DNA of 64,000 bases from Paracoccus aestuariivivens. GTDB taxonomy: Bacteria > Pseudomonadota > Alphaproteobacteria > Rhodobacterales > Rhodobacteraceae. The stretch covers positions 186,001-250,000 of the forward strand of contig NZ_WMIE01000001.1 in NCBI RefSeq assembly GCF_009711225.1, given 5' to 3'. The position numbers and the translations under genes are program-made. Below, one piece after another: positions 50,238-59,894 of this stretch. The notes beneath the pieces are model-generated. The model saw only the letters and a program-made list of their open reading frames with translations, had not been told where the DNA came from and searched no databases. Every line of letters begins with the position of its first letter. Within the stretch, counting starts at the first letter, position 1.

Positions 50238-52168
50238 CACTGCATCTGTGTATTCACCGCATCGACTGCGGTCTGGTTCACGGTCACGCCGCTTTGGCTC
50301 TGGATGGCGCGGGTGAAGTATTCGAACACGTCCTGACGCATCGAATCGTTCAGCCGGTTCTGGATACCGTCGCGCATCTGGCCGTTATCCTCGCTGTCGG
50401 TATCGGCCGCGTGGATCTGGTCCAGCGTCACAAGGAAGACGCGGTTCTCGGCATCAACAACCTCGGTCTGACCGGCCTCGGCGATCTCGAAGGCGCGGGC
50501 GACGACGTCCTGCGGCACGCCGACGATGAAGCCGCCACGGGTCAGGCCCGGCTCGGCATGGCCTTTGGCCGGAACCACCGGAGCGACAGGCTCGACCGGA
50601 ATGGGCGCGGCGCCAACCGCCTGGGCGACCGGAGCGGTCGCGGCAGGCGTCGGGTTCACCACCGGCTCGACCGCAGCTTCGGCGGCCAGCTTGCGCTCGT
50701 CGGCCAGAGCCATCAGTTGGCGCATGGTTTCGTTCTGGATCCAGTCGGCTTCGACGCGGTCACGGACCTCGGCAAAGGGAATCAGCGCCGGCGGCTCGAT
50801 CTTGTCGAGGCGCATCGCGAAGATGCCGCCGTCTTCGAACGTGGTCAGCTCGGGGAAGTCCTTTTCGGTGACTTCGGCGGCTTTCTGGCGGAACTCGGGA
50901 TAGGCCACGATGCTGCCCGGTTCTTCCTCGTTCGCGCCGGTCCAGTCGATCTGGCCGACCTGCATATGGGTTTCCTTGGCGATATCTTCCAGCGTCGCGC
51001 CGCCTGCCATGAGGTCGGTGATGCTGCTCGACTGGTCGTCGATCTGGCGCCGGGCGCGGTCGATGGCGGCCTCGACGCGCAGATCGTCGCGGGCCTGCTC
51101 GAACGTCACGTTCACCGGTTCAAGGATCGCGTTCATCGAGAACAGCGCCGGACCAAGATCGCTGTTGACCGGACCCGTGACGCCGGGCTGCTCGAGCGCG
51201 AAAACGGCATCGCCAGCCGCGCCAAGATCCTGCTTCGAGACTTCGCCCAGATCCAGATCGGCGAGTGTCAGACCGCGTTCGGCGGCCAGTTGTTCGAAGG
51301 TGACCTCGCCCTTGTCCAGACGGGCCTTGGCGGCGGTGGCGGCGTCGTTCGTCGGGAAAACAAGACGCTCGACCATGCGGCGCTCGGGTTGCTGGTATTC
51401 GTCCTTCCGCTGGTCATAGAGGTCGCGCAGGGACTGCTCGTCGACCTCGACGGTCTTTTCGATCATCTCGGGCGTCAGCCAGATATAGGTGATCTTGCGT
51501 TTCTCGGGCGAGGTGAAGCGCGCGGCATTCGCCTTGTGCCAGGATTCCAGCGTCGCTTCGTCGGGGGCGGCAATCGGCGCGGCCAGATCGGCGGTGGTCA
51601 GTTCCTGCCAATGGATGTCGCGGGTTTCAAGCAGCCAGCCCAGCGAGCGGTCGGTGACGGCCGCAGGCGCGGTGACGGCGGCCAAGGCGGCGCGTTGCAT
51701 AATGACGCGGGCGGCATCCATGCGCAGATCATGTTCGAAATCGGCCTCGCGGATGCCCTCGCGGTTCAGGGTATCGGCGTAACGGGCGCGGTCGAACTTG
51801 CCGTCGAGTCCCTTGAACGCGGCGGCATTGGTGATCTGATCGGCCACCAGTTGGTCACCAACGGAAACACCCAGACGCTGCGCTTCGTCCTCGAGCGCCG
51901 CGCCGACCATCAGGCGCGACAGCGCGACCTGATCCAGACCGATATTCTTGGCCTCAGCAGCCGTCACCTGACGGCCGGTGCGCGCGGTGAAGTCCTGGAT
52001 TTCATTGCGCAAAGCCCGCGCGTAATCCTGCGACGAGACATCGACGCTGCCCACGGTTCCGATATCCGCTGTCCCGCCCGAGAAATTGGTGACGCCGAAG
52101 CCGCCAAGTCCCAGGACCAGCATCCCCATCAGCAACCAGACGATGGTCGATTTGCCCTTGCCGCGCAT
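50237..52168 (-). CDS. PpiD-like periplasmic foldase (parvulin-type peptidyl-prolyl isomerase)
   Basis: The 643-aa product starts at 52168 (MRGKGKSTIVWLLMGML), 7 nt after AGGA; an ATG at 52174 is an alternative. An N-terminal membrane anchor (about residues 8-30) precedes a SurA-N/PpiD chaperone domain and a diverged parvulin domain (about 225-345, RMVERLVFPTNDAATAAKAR). A proline/alanine linker lies near residue 525. It helps fold exported proteins. It lies upstream of trpE. Confidence 0.88.
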   Translation of the reverse strand: MRGKGKSTIVWLLMGMLVLGLGGFGVTNFSGGTADIGTVGSVDVSSQDYARALRNEIQDFTARTGRQVTAAEAKNIGLDQVALSRLMVGAALEDEAQRLGVSVGDQLVADQITNAAAFKGLDGKFDRARYADTLNREGIREADFEHDLRMDAARVIMQRAALAAVTAPAAVTDRSLGWLLETRDIHWQELTTADLAAPIAAPDEATLESWHKANAARFTSPEKRKITYIWLTPEMIEKTVEVDEQSLRDLYDQRKDEYQQPERRMVERLVFPTNDAATAAKARLDKGEVTFEQLAAERGLTLADLDLGEVSKQDLGAAGDAVFALEQPGVTGPVNSDLGPALFSMNAILEPVNVTFEQARDDLRVEAAIDRARRQIDDQSSSITDLMAGGATLEDIAKETHMQVGQIDWTGANEEEPGSIVAYPEFRQKAAEVTEKDFPELTTFEDGGIFAMRLDKIEPPALIPFAEVRDRVEADWIQNETMRQLMALADERKLAAEAAVEPVVNPTPAATAPVAQAVGAAPIPVEPVAPVVPAKGHAEPGLTRGGFIVGVPQDVVARAFEIAEAGQTEVVDAENRVFLVTLDQIHAADTDSEDNGQMRDGIQNRLNDSMRQDVFEYFTRAIQSQSGVTVNQTAVDAVNTQMQ

Positions 52169-52286
52169 TAGCATGTCCTGCCCGTTATTTTCGTCCTGTC
52201 GGAAGTCTTTAGGGGGCGACGGCCCCGTGAGCAAGTGCCGCGACCGGATCGGACGCGGCACGAGCAGTCACAAATCCGCAGGTTGG

Positions 52287-53462
52287 TTACCCGCGAAAGC
52301 CCGCCAGCCGTTGCATCAGGCTGCCGATACCCGTGACATCGGCATTGGCAAAGGCAATGCGGACATGGCGCGCGCCTTCGGCGTCACCTTCGGGCATGAA
52401 CATCGTGCCGGGCAGCAACAGCACGCCCGCATCGCGCACGAGGCGCTTGGCAAGTTCGGGCGAGGAAATGTCGAATGGATGCTCGACCCAAGCGAAATAG
52501 GCGCCACAACCTTTGACACGCCAGCCATCCAGCGTGGCCATGCCTTCCGACATGGCGCGACGGCGGGCAAGGATCTCGGCCCGCTCGCCCGCAAGCCAAT
52601 CGGTCAGATTCGCCATGCCCCAATGCGCGCCGATCTGGCCGATCTGGGGCGCGCAGATCGCAACGGTGTCCAGAAACTTCTCGATTTCGATCATGCGGTC
52701 TTCGCTGGCGATCACCGCTCCGACGCGATGGCCCGTCAGGCGGTAAGCTTTCGAGAAGCTGTAAAGGTGGATCAGCGTGTCGCGCCAATCGGGGTCCTGG
52801 AACAGGTCATGCGGCGCACCATCGCGCGAGTCGAAGTCGCGATAGGTTTCATCGACGATCAGGGCGATGCCACGCGCCCGCGCCAGTTCCAGAAAAGCCC
52901 TGAGCGTCTCGGCCGGATATTCCGCACCCGAGGGGTTATTGGGGCTGACCAGCACGATCGCCCGCGTCCGGTCGGTGATCAGCTTAGCCGCCTCGGCGGC
53001 GTCGGGGATCATGCCCTGACCGCAGCGCAGACCTACCGAGCGGATGCCCTGCATGTCGAGCCACATCTTGTGATTGAAGTACCACGGCAGCGGCAGGATG
53101 ATCTCGTCCCCCGCGCCCGCCAAGGTCTGCATCGCCGCGCAGAACGCCTGATTGCAGCCTTGGGTGATCGCGACCTCGTCAGGGCGGATCATGCCGTCAT
53201 AGGCGCGGCTCCAGTCACGCGCCACCGCCTCGCGCAGTTCGGGGCGGCCCAGCACCGGACCGTAGAAATGCGCGTCGGGCAGGTTCAGCGCGGCATCGGC
53301 CATGGCGCGGCGCATCGGTTCGGGCGGCGGATCGACCGGAGCGGCCTGACTGACGTTGATCAAGGGCCGGTCGGGCGTGAACGTGACGCCTTCCAGCCAA
53401 CGGCGCGCCTCCATAACGGGCGGGCGGAAAGTGGCGGCGATGGCAGGGTTCAGGGGATTCAT
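52287..53462 (-). CDS. PLP-dependent aminotransferase, class I/II
   Basis: The 391-aa product has the fold-type I pattern: ITQGCNQAFCAAM, VSPNNPSGAEYP (about residues 163-174), VDETYRDF, and the PLP lysine in YSFSKAYRLTGHRVG (about 238-252). The C-terminal Arg for the substrate carboxylate is in HVRIAFAN. The substrate is not identifiable. Confidence 0.93.
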   Translation of the reverse strand: MNPLNPAIAATFRPPVMEARRWLEGVTFTPDRPLINVSQAAPVDPPPEPMRRAMADAALNLPDAHFYGPVLGRPELREAVARDWSRAYDGMIRPDEVAITQGCNQAFCAAMQTLAGAGDEIILPLPWYFNHKMWLDMQGIRSVGLRCGQGMIPDAAEAAKLITDRTRAIVLVSPNNPSGAEYPAETLRAFLELARARGIALIVDETYRDFDSRDGAPHDLFQDPDWRDTLIHLYSFSKAYRLTGHRVGAVIASEDRMIEIEKFLDTVAICAPQIGQIGAHWGMANLTDWLAGERAEILARRRAMSEGMATLDGWRVKGCGAYFAWVEHPFDISSPELAKRLVRDAGVLLLPGTMFMPEGDAEGARHVRIAFANADVTGIGSLMQRLAGFRG

Positions 53463-53470
53463 GCGGGTTC

Positions 53471-54115
53471 TCAGTTCGGCTCGGTCAGGCGCAAGGCGCC
53501 GATATCGGGCGGGGTGGATAGGTTGAAGCCCGCGCCGGACGCATCTTTTGCAGCGGGTGCGCTGGCCGGATCGGGCGAGAAGCCAAGGTCGGGCGACTTG
53601 TCGGGCTGGTGATCCGGCCCCGGCGGGGCGATCCGCGTCGCGGCCTCGACCGGAGCGGGCGACTCGGGGGCGATCATGGGCAGATCGATGGCTGCGCCTT
53701 CGGGGGTCTGGATGACGGCAGGCGCGGGTGCTTCAGCCCGCGCCTCGGGCTGGATGGCGGGATCGGCGGTGGCGGGCACGGTTTCATCTGCCGGAGCCGC
53801 GACCATCGGCGCAGTCGCCCGTGGCGCGACGGCAGCCATTGGCGCGGGGGCCGTCGGTGCAAGATCCGTGCCTCTGGCGAATTCGGAATCCTCGGGAACC
53901 GTCAGGGTTTCGGCGGCGGGGCCTGTGCCGGAATCCGTTGTCGTGCTAGTCGGTTGTGGCGCGGGTGCAGGTTCGGGGATCACCGCAACAGGGCTGACGG
54001 ATGGTGCCGGATCGGGCAATGGCTTGGTGACCGGAACGGCCAGGGACAGCGCGGCCAGTCCGGCGCCGCAGATCAGCGCCCCGTGAAACAGCCCCGCCGC
54101 AAATCCTTTTGCCAT
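53471..54115 (-). CDS. Proline/alanine-rich membrane-anchored protein
   Basis: The 214-aa product begins MAKGFAAGLFHGALICGAGL, an N-terminal anchor, followed by nearly 170 residues rich in Pro, Ala and Thr. A similar opening occurs in Rhodobacteraceae divergent polysaccharide deacetylases, whose catalytic domain is missing here. It ends 8 bp before the aminotransferase ATG. It may be a truncated remnant, or a shorter envelope protein in its own right. Confidence 0.6.
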   Translation of the reverse strand: MAKGFAAGLFHGALICGAGLAALSLAVPVTKPLPDPAPSVSPVAVIPEPAPAPQPTSTTTDSGTGPAAETLTVPEDSEFARGTDLAPTAPAPMAAVAPRATAPMVAAPADETVPATADPAIQPEARAEAPAPAVIQTPEGAAIDLPMIAPESPAPVEAATRIAPPGPDHQPDKSPDLGFSPDPASAPAAKDASGAGFNLSTPPDIGALRLTEPN

Positions 54116-54234
54116 ACGCGATCCGCCCTGCCAGCCCCTGTTTTTATTGCCCGCGGGGTTGACCCTCCTGCAAGCTTTGCACCATCTATAGCCGCAGATT
54201 TTCCGGGGTTCACCCCCCAATGCAAGGCCCAGCC

Positions 54235-54825
54235 ATGATCCTGCTCATCGACAACTACGACAGCTTCACATGGAACCTCGTCCACTACATGGGCGAAGCA
54301 GGTGCGGATGTCCGGGTCTGGCGCAACGATGCGCTTACGGTGGACGAGGCGCTTGGCATGGGCGCGCAGGGCATCGTCATCTCGCCCGGTCCCTGCGATC
54401 CGGCGCAGGCGGGCATCATCGTCCCGCTGATCAAGGCCGCATCCGAGCGCGCCATCCCGCTATTCGGCGTCTGCCTTGGCCATCAGGCCATTGGCGAGGC
54501 GTTCGGCGGCAAGGTCGTGCGCGCCTCGCGCATCGTGCATGGGAAAACCGACCAGATCAGCCATGACGGGACCGGAGTCTTTACCGGCCTGCCCTCGCCC
54601 CTGACCGCGACGCGCTACCATTCGCTGACGGTGGAACCCGAAAGCCTGCCCGATTGCCTGCGCGTCACCGCGACCGCGCCCGACGGCACGATCATGGGGC
54701 TGATGCACCGTACCCTGCCGATCGAGGGCGTGCAGTTTCATCCCGAAAGCATCGCCTCGGAATATGGCCATGACATGATCCGCAACTTTCTGCGGCGCTG
54801 CTCGAATCTGGAAACCGCGGCATGA
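54235..54825 (+). CDS. trpG: Anthranilate synthase component II (glutamine amidotransferase)
   Basis: It supplies ammonia from glutamine to TrpE. The 196-aa product starts at 54235 ([14 protein letters not shown]). The catalytic Cys is in [11 protein letters not shown], with the His-Glu pair in [11 protein letters not shown]. It heads trpG-trpD-ung-trpC, linked to trpD by ATGA overlap. Confidence 0.96.
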   Translation: MILLIDNYDSFTWNLVHYMGEAGADVRVWRNDALTVDEALGMGAQGIVISPGPCDPAQAGIIVPLIKAASERAIPLFGVCLGHQAIGEAFGGKVVRASRIVHGKTDQISHDGTGVFTGLPSPLTATRYHSLTVEPESLPDCLRVTATAPDGTIMGLMHRTLPIEGVQFHPESIASEYGHDMIRNFLRRCSNLETAA

Positions 54826-55850
54826 ACGGACCGTCCGATATCCGTCCGCTGATCGGCATCGCGGCCAGCCGCCCTCTGACCGGAACCGAGGCCGAAGCCG
54901 CGTTTTCCGCGCTGTTCGAGGGTGCGGCAACCCCTGCCCAGATCGGCGGCCTGCTGATGGCCATGCGTGTGCGCGGCGAGACGGTAGAGGAAATCGCCGC
55001 CGCCACCCGCGCCATGCGCGCCCGCATGAACCGCATCAAGGCCCCCGACAGCGCCATCGACATCGTCGGCACGGGTGGCGACGGCAAGGGCACGCTGAAC
55101 ATCTCGACCGCGACGGCTTTCGTCGTTGCGGGCGCGGGTGTGCCGGTCGCCAAGCACGGCAACCGCAACCTGTCGTCCAAATCGGGCTCGGCCGATGCGC
55201 TGACCCATCTGGGCCTGAACGTCATGGGCACCCCCGAGACGGCCGAGAAGGCTTTGGCCGAGATCGGCATCTGCTTCATGATGGCTCCGGTCCATCATCC
55301 GGCGATGCGCCATGTCGGCCCCGCCCGGACCGAACTTGGCACGCGCACCATTTTCAACCTGCTGGGGCCGATGACCAATCCCGCCTCGGTGCGGCGGCAA
55401 TTGACCGGCACGTTCGACAAGGTCTGGAACCGCCCGATGGCCGAGACCCTGCGCGAGTTGGGTTCCGACATGGCGTGGCTGGTGCATGGCTCGGACGGCA
55501 CGGACGAGGTCTCGATTGCGGGACCGACATGGGTCGCGCAACTGAAGGATGGCGAGGTCACCGAATTCGAGATCTCGCCCGAAGACGCGGGTCTGGCGGT
55601 CCACCCCTTCGAGGCGATCATGGGCGGCGATCCGTCCCAGAATGCCGCCGCTTTGCGCGGGCTTCTGGCGGGCGACAAAGGCGCCTACCGTGACGCGGTT
55701 CTGCTGAACGCGGCTGCGGCGCTTCTGATAGCGGGCAAGGCCGCCGATCTGCGCGAGGGGGCCGACATGGCCCGCGAGTCGATCGACAGCGGCAACGCCA
55801 AGGTCAAACTCGAAGCGCTTGCCGCGCAGGTCGGCGCACCCGAGGCATGA
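54822..55850 (+). CDS. trpD: Anthranilate phosphoribosyltransferase
   Basis: It joins PRPP and anthranilate. The 342-aa product has [17 protein letters not shown] (about residues 78-94), [18 protein letters not shown] and LGPMTNPA. It overlaps trpG by 4 bp and ung by 4 bp, so one transcript is likely. Confidence 0.96.
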   Translation: MNGPSDIRPLIGIAASRPLTGTEAEAAFSALFEGAATPAQIGGLLMAMRVRGETVEEIAAATRAMRARMNRIKAPDSAIDIVGTGGDGKGTLNISTATAFVVAGAGVPVAKHGNRNLSSKSGSADALTHLGLNVMGTPETAEKALAEIGICFMMAPVHHPAMRHVGPARTELGTRTIFNLLGPMTNPASVRRQLTGTFDKVWNRPMAETLRELGSDMAWLVHGSDGTDEVSIAGPTWVAQLKDGEVTEFEISPEDAGLAVHPFEAIMGGDPSQNAAALRGLLAGDKGAYRDAVLLNAAAALLIAGKAADLREGADMARESIDSGNAKVKLEALAAQVGAPEA

Positions 55851-56503
55851 GCCTACCGCAAGCATGGGCCTCGCTGCCGTTTTTCGAGACGGATTGGCCC
55901 GCGATCTCGGCGCGGCTGGACGGGCTGGACTGGCTACCGGGCCATGAACGGGTGTTCGCGGCCCTAAGCCTGACCCCGCCCGATCAGGCACGCGTGGTCA
56001 TTCTGGGCCAAGACCCCTACCCGACGCCGGGCCATGCCAATGGTCTGGCCTTCTCGGTGACTGCGGAAACCGCGCTGCCGCGTTCGCTGAAAAACATCTA
56101 TGCCGAGATGCACGACGACATCGGCCACTGCCCCGCGAATGGCGATCTTGGCCATTGGGCGCGGCAGGGCGTACTGCTGCTGAACACCTCGCTGTCCGTA
56201 TTGCCCGGTCAGGCCGGAATCCACGCGAAATGGGGCTGGGACCGGCTGGCTCGTCAGGCCGTCGAATACGCGCAGGTGCGGCGGCCTCTGGCCTTCGTCC
56301 TTTGGGGCGCGCATGCGCAAAAGGCGATGGCCGGAATCCCCCGCGCCGCTGATCTGGTCATCGAAAGCGCGCATCCCTCGCCGCTTTCGGCCAGACGCGG
56401 CTTTTTCGGCTCGCGTCCGTTCTCGCGGATCAATGACTGGCTGATCGCCCGCGACGAAACGCCTATCGACTGGGCCCTTTCCGAAACACCCGCCGCGAGG
56501 TAA
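55847..56503 (+). CDS. ung: Uracil-DNA glycosylase, family 1
   Basis: It removes uracil from DNA. The 218-aa product has the water-activating motif [17 protein letters not shown] (about residues 45-61), LLNTSLSV, and the leucine loop [18 protein letters not shown] (about 176-193). It is joined to trpD by an ATGA overlap and precedes trpC at 8 bp, an unusual guest in a tryptophan operon. Confidence 0.95.
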   Translation: MSLPQAWASLPFFETDWPAISARLDGLDWLPGHERVFAALSLTPPDQARVVILGQDPYPTPGHANGLAFSVTAETALPRSLKNIYAEMHDDIGHCPANGDLGHWARQGVLLLNTSLSVLPGQAGIHAKWGWDRLARQAVEYAQVRRPLAFVLWGAHAQKAMAGIPRAADLVIESAHPSPLSARRGFFGSRPFSRINDWLIARDETPIDWALSETPAAR

Positions 56504-56511
56504 AAACGCGC

Positions 56512-57303
56512 ATGGATATTCTCGACCGCATCAAAGCCTACAAGCTTGAAGAGATCGCAGCCGCCAAGGCCGCCCGCCCGCTGGCCGAAGTCGAGGCTGC
56601 CGCCCGCGAGGCCTCGGCACCGCGCGGTTTCGCCCGCGCCCTGACCGAGAAGGCCGCGAGTGGCCACGCCCTGATCGCCGAGATCAAGAAGGCCAGCCCC
56701 TCGAAAGGGCTGATCCGTCCCGATTTTGATCCGCCCGCGCTGGCGAAGGCCTATCAAGCCGGTGGTGCGGCTTGCCTTTCGGTCCTGACCGACGGCCCCA
56801 GCTTCCAAGGCGCGCCAGAGTTCCTGACCGCCGCCCGCGCCGCCTGCGACCTCCCGGCGCTTCGCAAGGATTTCCTTTACGACACCTATCAGGTGGCCGA
56901 AGCCCGCGCTTGGGGGGCCGATTGCATCCTGATCATCATGGCCTCGCTGGACGATACCCTCGCCGGCGAGCTTGAGGATGCCGCCTTCCATTGGGGCATG
57001 GACGCCCTGATCGAGGTCCATGACGAGGCCGAGATGGAGCGCGCTTTGCGCCTGAAATCGCCGTTGATCGGGGTCAACAACCGCAATCTCAAGACCTTCG
57101 AGATCAGCATCGAGACGACGCTACGTCTGGCCCCGATGGTCCCGCCCGAACGCGATCTGGTCTGCGAAAGCGGTTTGTTCACGCCCGAGGATCTGAACCG
57201 AATGGGAGATGCCGGCATCCGCCGCTTCCTGATCGGCGAAAGCCTGATGCGGCAGGATGATGTGACCGGTGCCACCCGCAATATTCTGGGCCTTGCCGCA
57301 TGA
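56512..57303 (+). CDS. trpC: Indole-3-glycerol phosphate synthase
   Basis: It closes the pyrrole ring of tryptophan. The 263-aa TIM barrel has [19 protein letters not shown] (about residues 50-68), [23 protein letters not shown] and [10 protein letters not shown] with [10 protein letters not shown] at the end. It overlaps moaC by 4 bp. Confidence 0.96.
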   Translation: MDILDRIKAYKLEEIAAAKAARPLAEVEAAAREASAPRGFARALTEKAASGHALIAEIKKASPSKGLIRPDFDPPALAKAYQAGGAACLSVLTDGPSFQGAPEFLTAARAACDLPALRKDFLYDTYQVAEARAWGADCILIIMASLDDTLAGELEDAAFHWGMDALIEVHDEAEMERALRLKSPLIGVNNRNLKTFEISIETTLRLAPMVPPERDLVCESGLFTPEDLNRMGDAGIRRFLIGESLMRQDDVTGATRNILGLAA

Positions 57304-57770
57304 GCCTGACGCATTTCGACGCCCAAGGTCAGGCCCATATGGTCGATGTCTCGGGGAAACCCGAAACCGCCCGCGAGGCGATGGCCGAGGGTGTCGTGAT
57401 CATGTCGCCTGAAACCCTCGCGCTCGCCCAAGGCGGTGCGGCCAAGGGCGATGTCATGGGCGTCGCGCGTCTGGCGGGAATCATGGGGGCCAAGCGCACC
57501 TCGGACCTGATCCCGCTGTGCCATCCGCTGCCGATTACCAAAGTCGCGGTCGAACTGGTCGCCGAACCCGCGTTGCCCGGCATCCGCATCACCGCCACCG
57601 TCAAGACCGCCGGAAAAACCGGCGTCGAGATGGAGGCTTTGACCGCTGTCACCACGGCCTGCCTGACCGTCTATGACATGCTCAAGGCCGCCCAAAAGGA
57701 CATGCGGATCGAAGGCATCCGCCTGCTCTCGAAAACCGGCGGCAAATCGGGCGAGTTCCGCGCCCCCTGA
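57300..57770 (+). CDS. moaC: Cyclic pyranopterin monophosphate synthase
   Basis: It acts in the first step of molybdenum cofactor synthesis. The 156-aa product has [27 protein letters not shown] and the active-site part [20 protein letters not shown] (about residues 108-127). It is followed by moeA at 11 bp. Confidence 0.96.
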   Translation: MSLTHFDAQGQAHMVDVSGKPETAREAMAEGVVIMSPETLALAQGGAAKGDVMGVARLAGIMGAKRTSDLIPLCHPLPITKVAVELVAEPALPGIRITATVKTAGKTGVEMEALTAVTTACLTVYDMLKAAQKDMRIEGIRLLSKTGGKSGEFRAP

Positions 57771-57781
57771 AAGGGTTCCCC

Positions 57782-58954
57782 ATGATCAGCGTCGACGAAG
57801 CCCGCGCCCTTGTGCTTGCGCTTGCAACTCCGCCCGAGACCGAGGAAATTCCCGTCCATGACGGACTGGGGCGGGCACTTGCCGCCCCTGCTGTTGCGCG
57901 TCTGACCCAGCCGCCCTTCGATGCCTCGGCCATGGACGGCTATGCGCTGCGCTCGGGTGACCTGCCCGGCCCGCTGGACGTGATCGGCACGGCGGCGGCG
58001 GGCGTGCCCTATGAAGGCCCGACGCCCGAGGGATCGGCAATCCGTATCTTCACCGGAGCGGCAGTTCCTGCGGGTTATGATCGCGTGGTGATGCAGGAAA
58101 TCGTCACGCGAGAAGGTGACCGGATCACTATGGCCGATGCCGGTCAGAACCTGAATATCCGCCTGAAAGGAAGCGATTTTTCCGAAGGCGCGGGGTTCCA
58201 GCCGGCGCGTGGCTTGCGCGCCTCGGATCTGGGCCTGATCGCGGCAATGAACGTGGCGCAGATCACCGTCGCGCGTCGTCCCCGCGTTGCGGTTCTGGCG
58301 GGTGGGGATGAACTGGTCCGACCCGGCCAGCATCCGGCGCAGGGGCAGATCATCAGCTCGAACGACATCGCCATTGCGGCGCTCGCGCGCGAGGCGGGGG
58401 CCGAGCCCTTCATCCTGCCGCTTGCCCGCGATACCGAGGAATCCCTGCGCGCCCGCTTTGCCGAGGCCGAGGGTGCCGACCTGATCGTGACCATCGGCGG
58501 GGCCTCGGTCGGGGATCACGATCTGATTGCCAAGGTCTCGGGCGATCTCGGGATGGAGCGCAGTTTCTACAAGCTGGCCATGCGCCCCGGAAAGCCGCTG
58601 ATGGCGGGCCGGATGGGCCGCAGCGCCATGCTGGGCCTGCCGGGCAATCCGGTCTCCGCCATCGTCTGCGCGAAACTGTTCATGCAGCCGCTGATCCGCG
58701 CCATGCAGGGGCTGCCGCCGGATGACGGGGTGTCACAAGCCGTTCTGGCCCGCGACCTGCCACCCGAGGGGGATCGCCAGCACTATCTGCGCGCGCGCCT
58801 GACCCCCGGCGCGGATCTGCCGGCGATCGAGCCGTTCCAGGATCAGGACAGCGCGCGCCTGTGGGTTCTGGCCGAGGCCGATGCGCTGCTGGTCCGCCCC
58901 GCAGGCGATCCGGCGCGCAAGGCGGGCGAACGGATGAGCTATATCGCCCTTTGA
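57782..58954 (+). CDS. moeA: Molybdopterin molybdenumtransferase
   Basis: It inserts molybdenum into the adenylylated pterin. The 390-aa product has PPFDASAMDGYALRSGD, TGAAVPAGYDRVVMQE, VTIGGASVGDHDLIAKV (about residues 236-252) and GLPGNPVSAIV. It ends the trp-mo operon; lexA has its own promoter downstream. Confidence 0.95.
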   Translation: MISVDEARALVLALATPPETEEIPVHDGLGRALAAPAVARLTQPPFDASAMDGYALRSGDLPGPLDVIGTAAAGVPYEGPTPEGSAIRIFTGAAVPAGYDRVVMQEIVTREGDRITMADAGQNLNIRLKGSDFSEGAGFQPARGLRASDLGLIAAMNVAQITVARRPRVAVLAGGDELVRPGQHPAQGQIISSNDIAIAALAREAGAEPFILPLARDTEESLRARFAEAEGADLIVTIGGASVGDHDLIAKVSGDLGMERSFYKLAMRPGKPLMAGRMGRSAMLGLPGNPVSAIVCAKLFMQPLIRAMQGLPPDDGVSQAVLARDLPPEGDRQHYLRARLTPGADLPAIEPFQDQDSARLWVLAEADALLVRPAGDPARKAGERMSYIAL

Positions 58955-58993
58955 TCCCGATTAACCGCTTCTTTACGCGAATCGGCTTAATGA

Positions 58994-59033
58994 TTGACGC
59001 AAGGGTTTGATCGTTCTAGAACATTCAAGGAAC
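58994..59033 (+). promoter_or_regulatory. lexA promoter with LexA box (GAAC-N7-GAAC)
   Basis: A -35 TTGACG (58994-58999) is 17 bp before a -10-like TAGAAC (59017-59022). The direct repeat GAAC-ATTCAAG-GAAC (59019-59033) overlaps the -10, matching the alphaproteobacterial SOS box. It predicts autoregulation of lexA. Confidence 0.85.
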
Positions 59034-59066
59034 ATCATGACGTTCGCGGCAGAGCAGGGAAAGACG

Positions 59067-59765
59067 ATGCTGACCAAGAAGCAAATCCAGCTGCTTGAAT
59101 TCATTCAGGCGCGTATGGCGCGTGACGGCGTGCCGCCCTCCTTCGATGAAATGAAGCTGGCGCTGGATCTGCGTTCGAAATCAGGCATTCACCGCCTCGT
59201 GACCGCGCTGGAAGAACGCGGTTTCATCCGCCGCCTGCCACATCGCGCCCGCGCATTGGAAATCGTCCGCCTGCCCGACACGCTGAGCAAAGGTTCGGGT
59301 TTCCAGCCCCGCGTGATCGAGGGAAGCGTACCGGAACGCCAAAGCCCTGCCCCGCGAGGCGCAATGGATGTGGCGATCTCGGCGATCGAACTGCCCGTGA
59401 TGGGTCGCATCGCGGCTGGCGTCCCGATCGAGGCAATTTCGGAAATCTCGCATCACATCGCCGTCCCCAGCACCATGCTGAGCGCACAGGACCACCATTA
59501 TGCGCTTGAGGTCAAAGGCGATTCCATGATCGAGGCCGGGATCAACGACGGCGACGTCGTGGTCATTCGCGAGACGACGATTGCCGAGAATGGCGATATC
59601 GTCGTGGCTTTGGTCGAGGGCTTCGAGGCAACGTTGAAGCGTTTCCGCCGCAAGGGCGGAATGATCGCGCTGGAAGCCGCGAACCCTGCCTATGAAACCC
59701 GTGTTCTGCCCGAAGACAAGGTCCGCGTACAGGGGCGTCTGGTTGGCCTGATCCGTAGCTATTAA
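59067..59765 (+). CDS. lexA: LexA repressor
   Basis: The SOS repressor cleaves itself when RecA is active. The 232-aa product starts at 59067 ([17 protein letters not shown]), with AGGGAAAG upstream. The wing HTH includes [20 protein letters not shown] (about residues 24-43). The cleavage site Ala-Gly is in GRIAAGVPI, the catalytic Ser in GDSMIEAGI and the Lys in [11 protein letters not shown]. Earlier in-frame starts (59037) would include sequence beyond the LexA box. Confidence 0.96.
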   Translation: MLTKKQIQLLEFIQARMARDGVPPSFDEMKLALDLRSKSGIHRLVTALEERGFIRRLPHRARALEIVRLPDTLSKGSGFQPRVIEGSVPERQSPAPRGAMDVAISAIELPVMGRIAAGVPIEAISEISHHIAVPSTMLSAQDHHYALEVKGDSMIEAGINDGDVVVIRETTIAENGDIVVALVEGFEATLKRFRRKGGMIALEAANPAYETRVLPEDKVRVQGRLVGLIRSY

Positions 59766-59894
59766 GGCAGCAATCGGGCGCATCAGATTGCGTTATGACA
59801 CAACGATTTCACTATCCGCGGTGATCAAGCGGCGTTGCGGCCAACTATCGGCTGGGATATCCATGTCCGCAAACCGACCGGTCAAGGAAACTCC

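Noticed and set aside
50294-52171. Open frame of 625 codons opposite the PpiD-like gene
   Set aside because: It is antisense to a clear protein; composition is that of a GC-rich mirror frame.
54738-55991. Open frame of 417 codons opposite trpD
   Set aside because: It is a mirror frame of trpD; Arg/Gly-rich and without domains.
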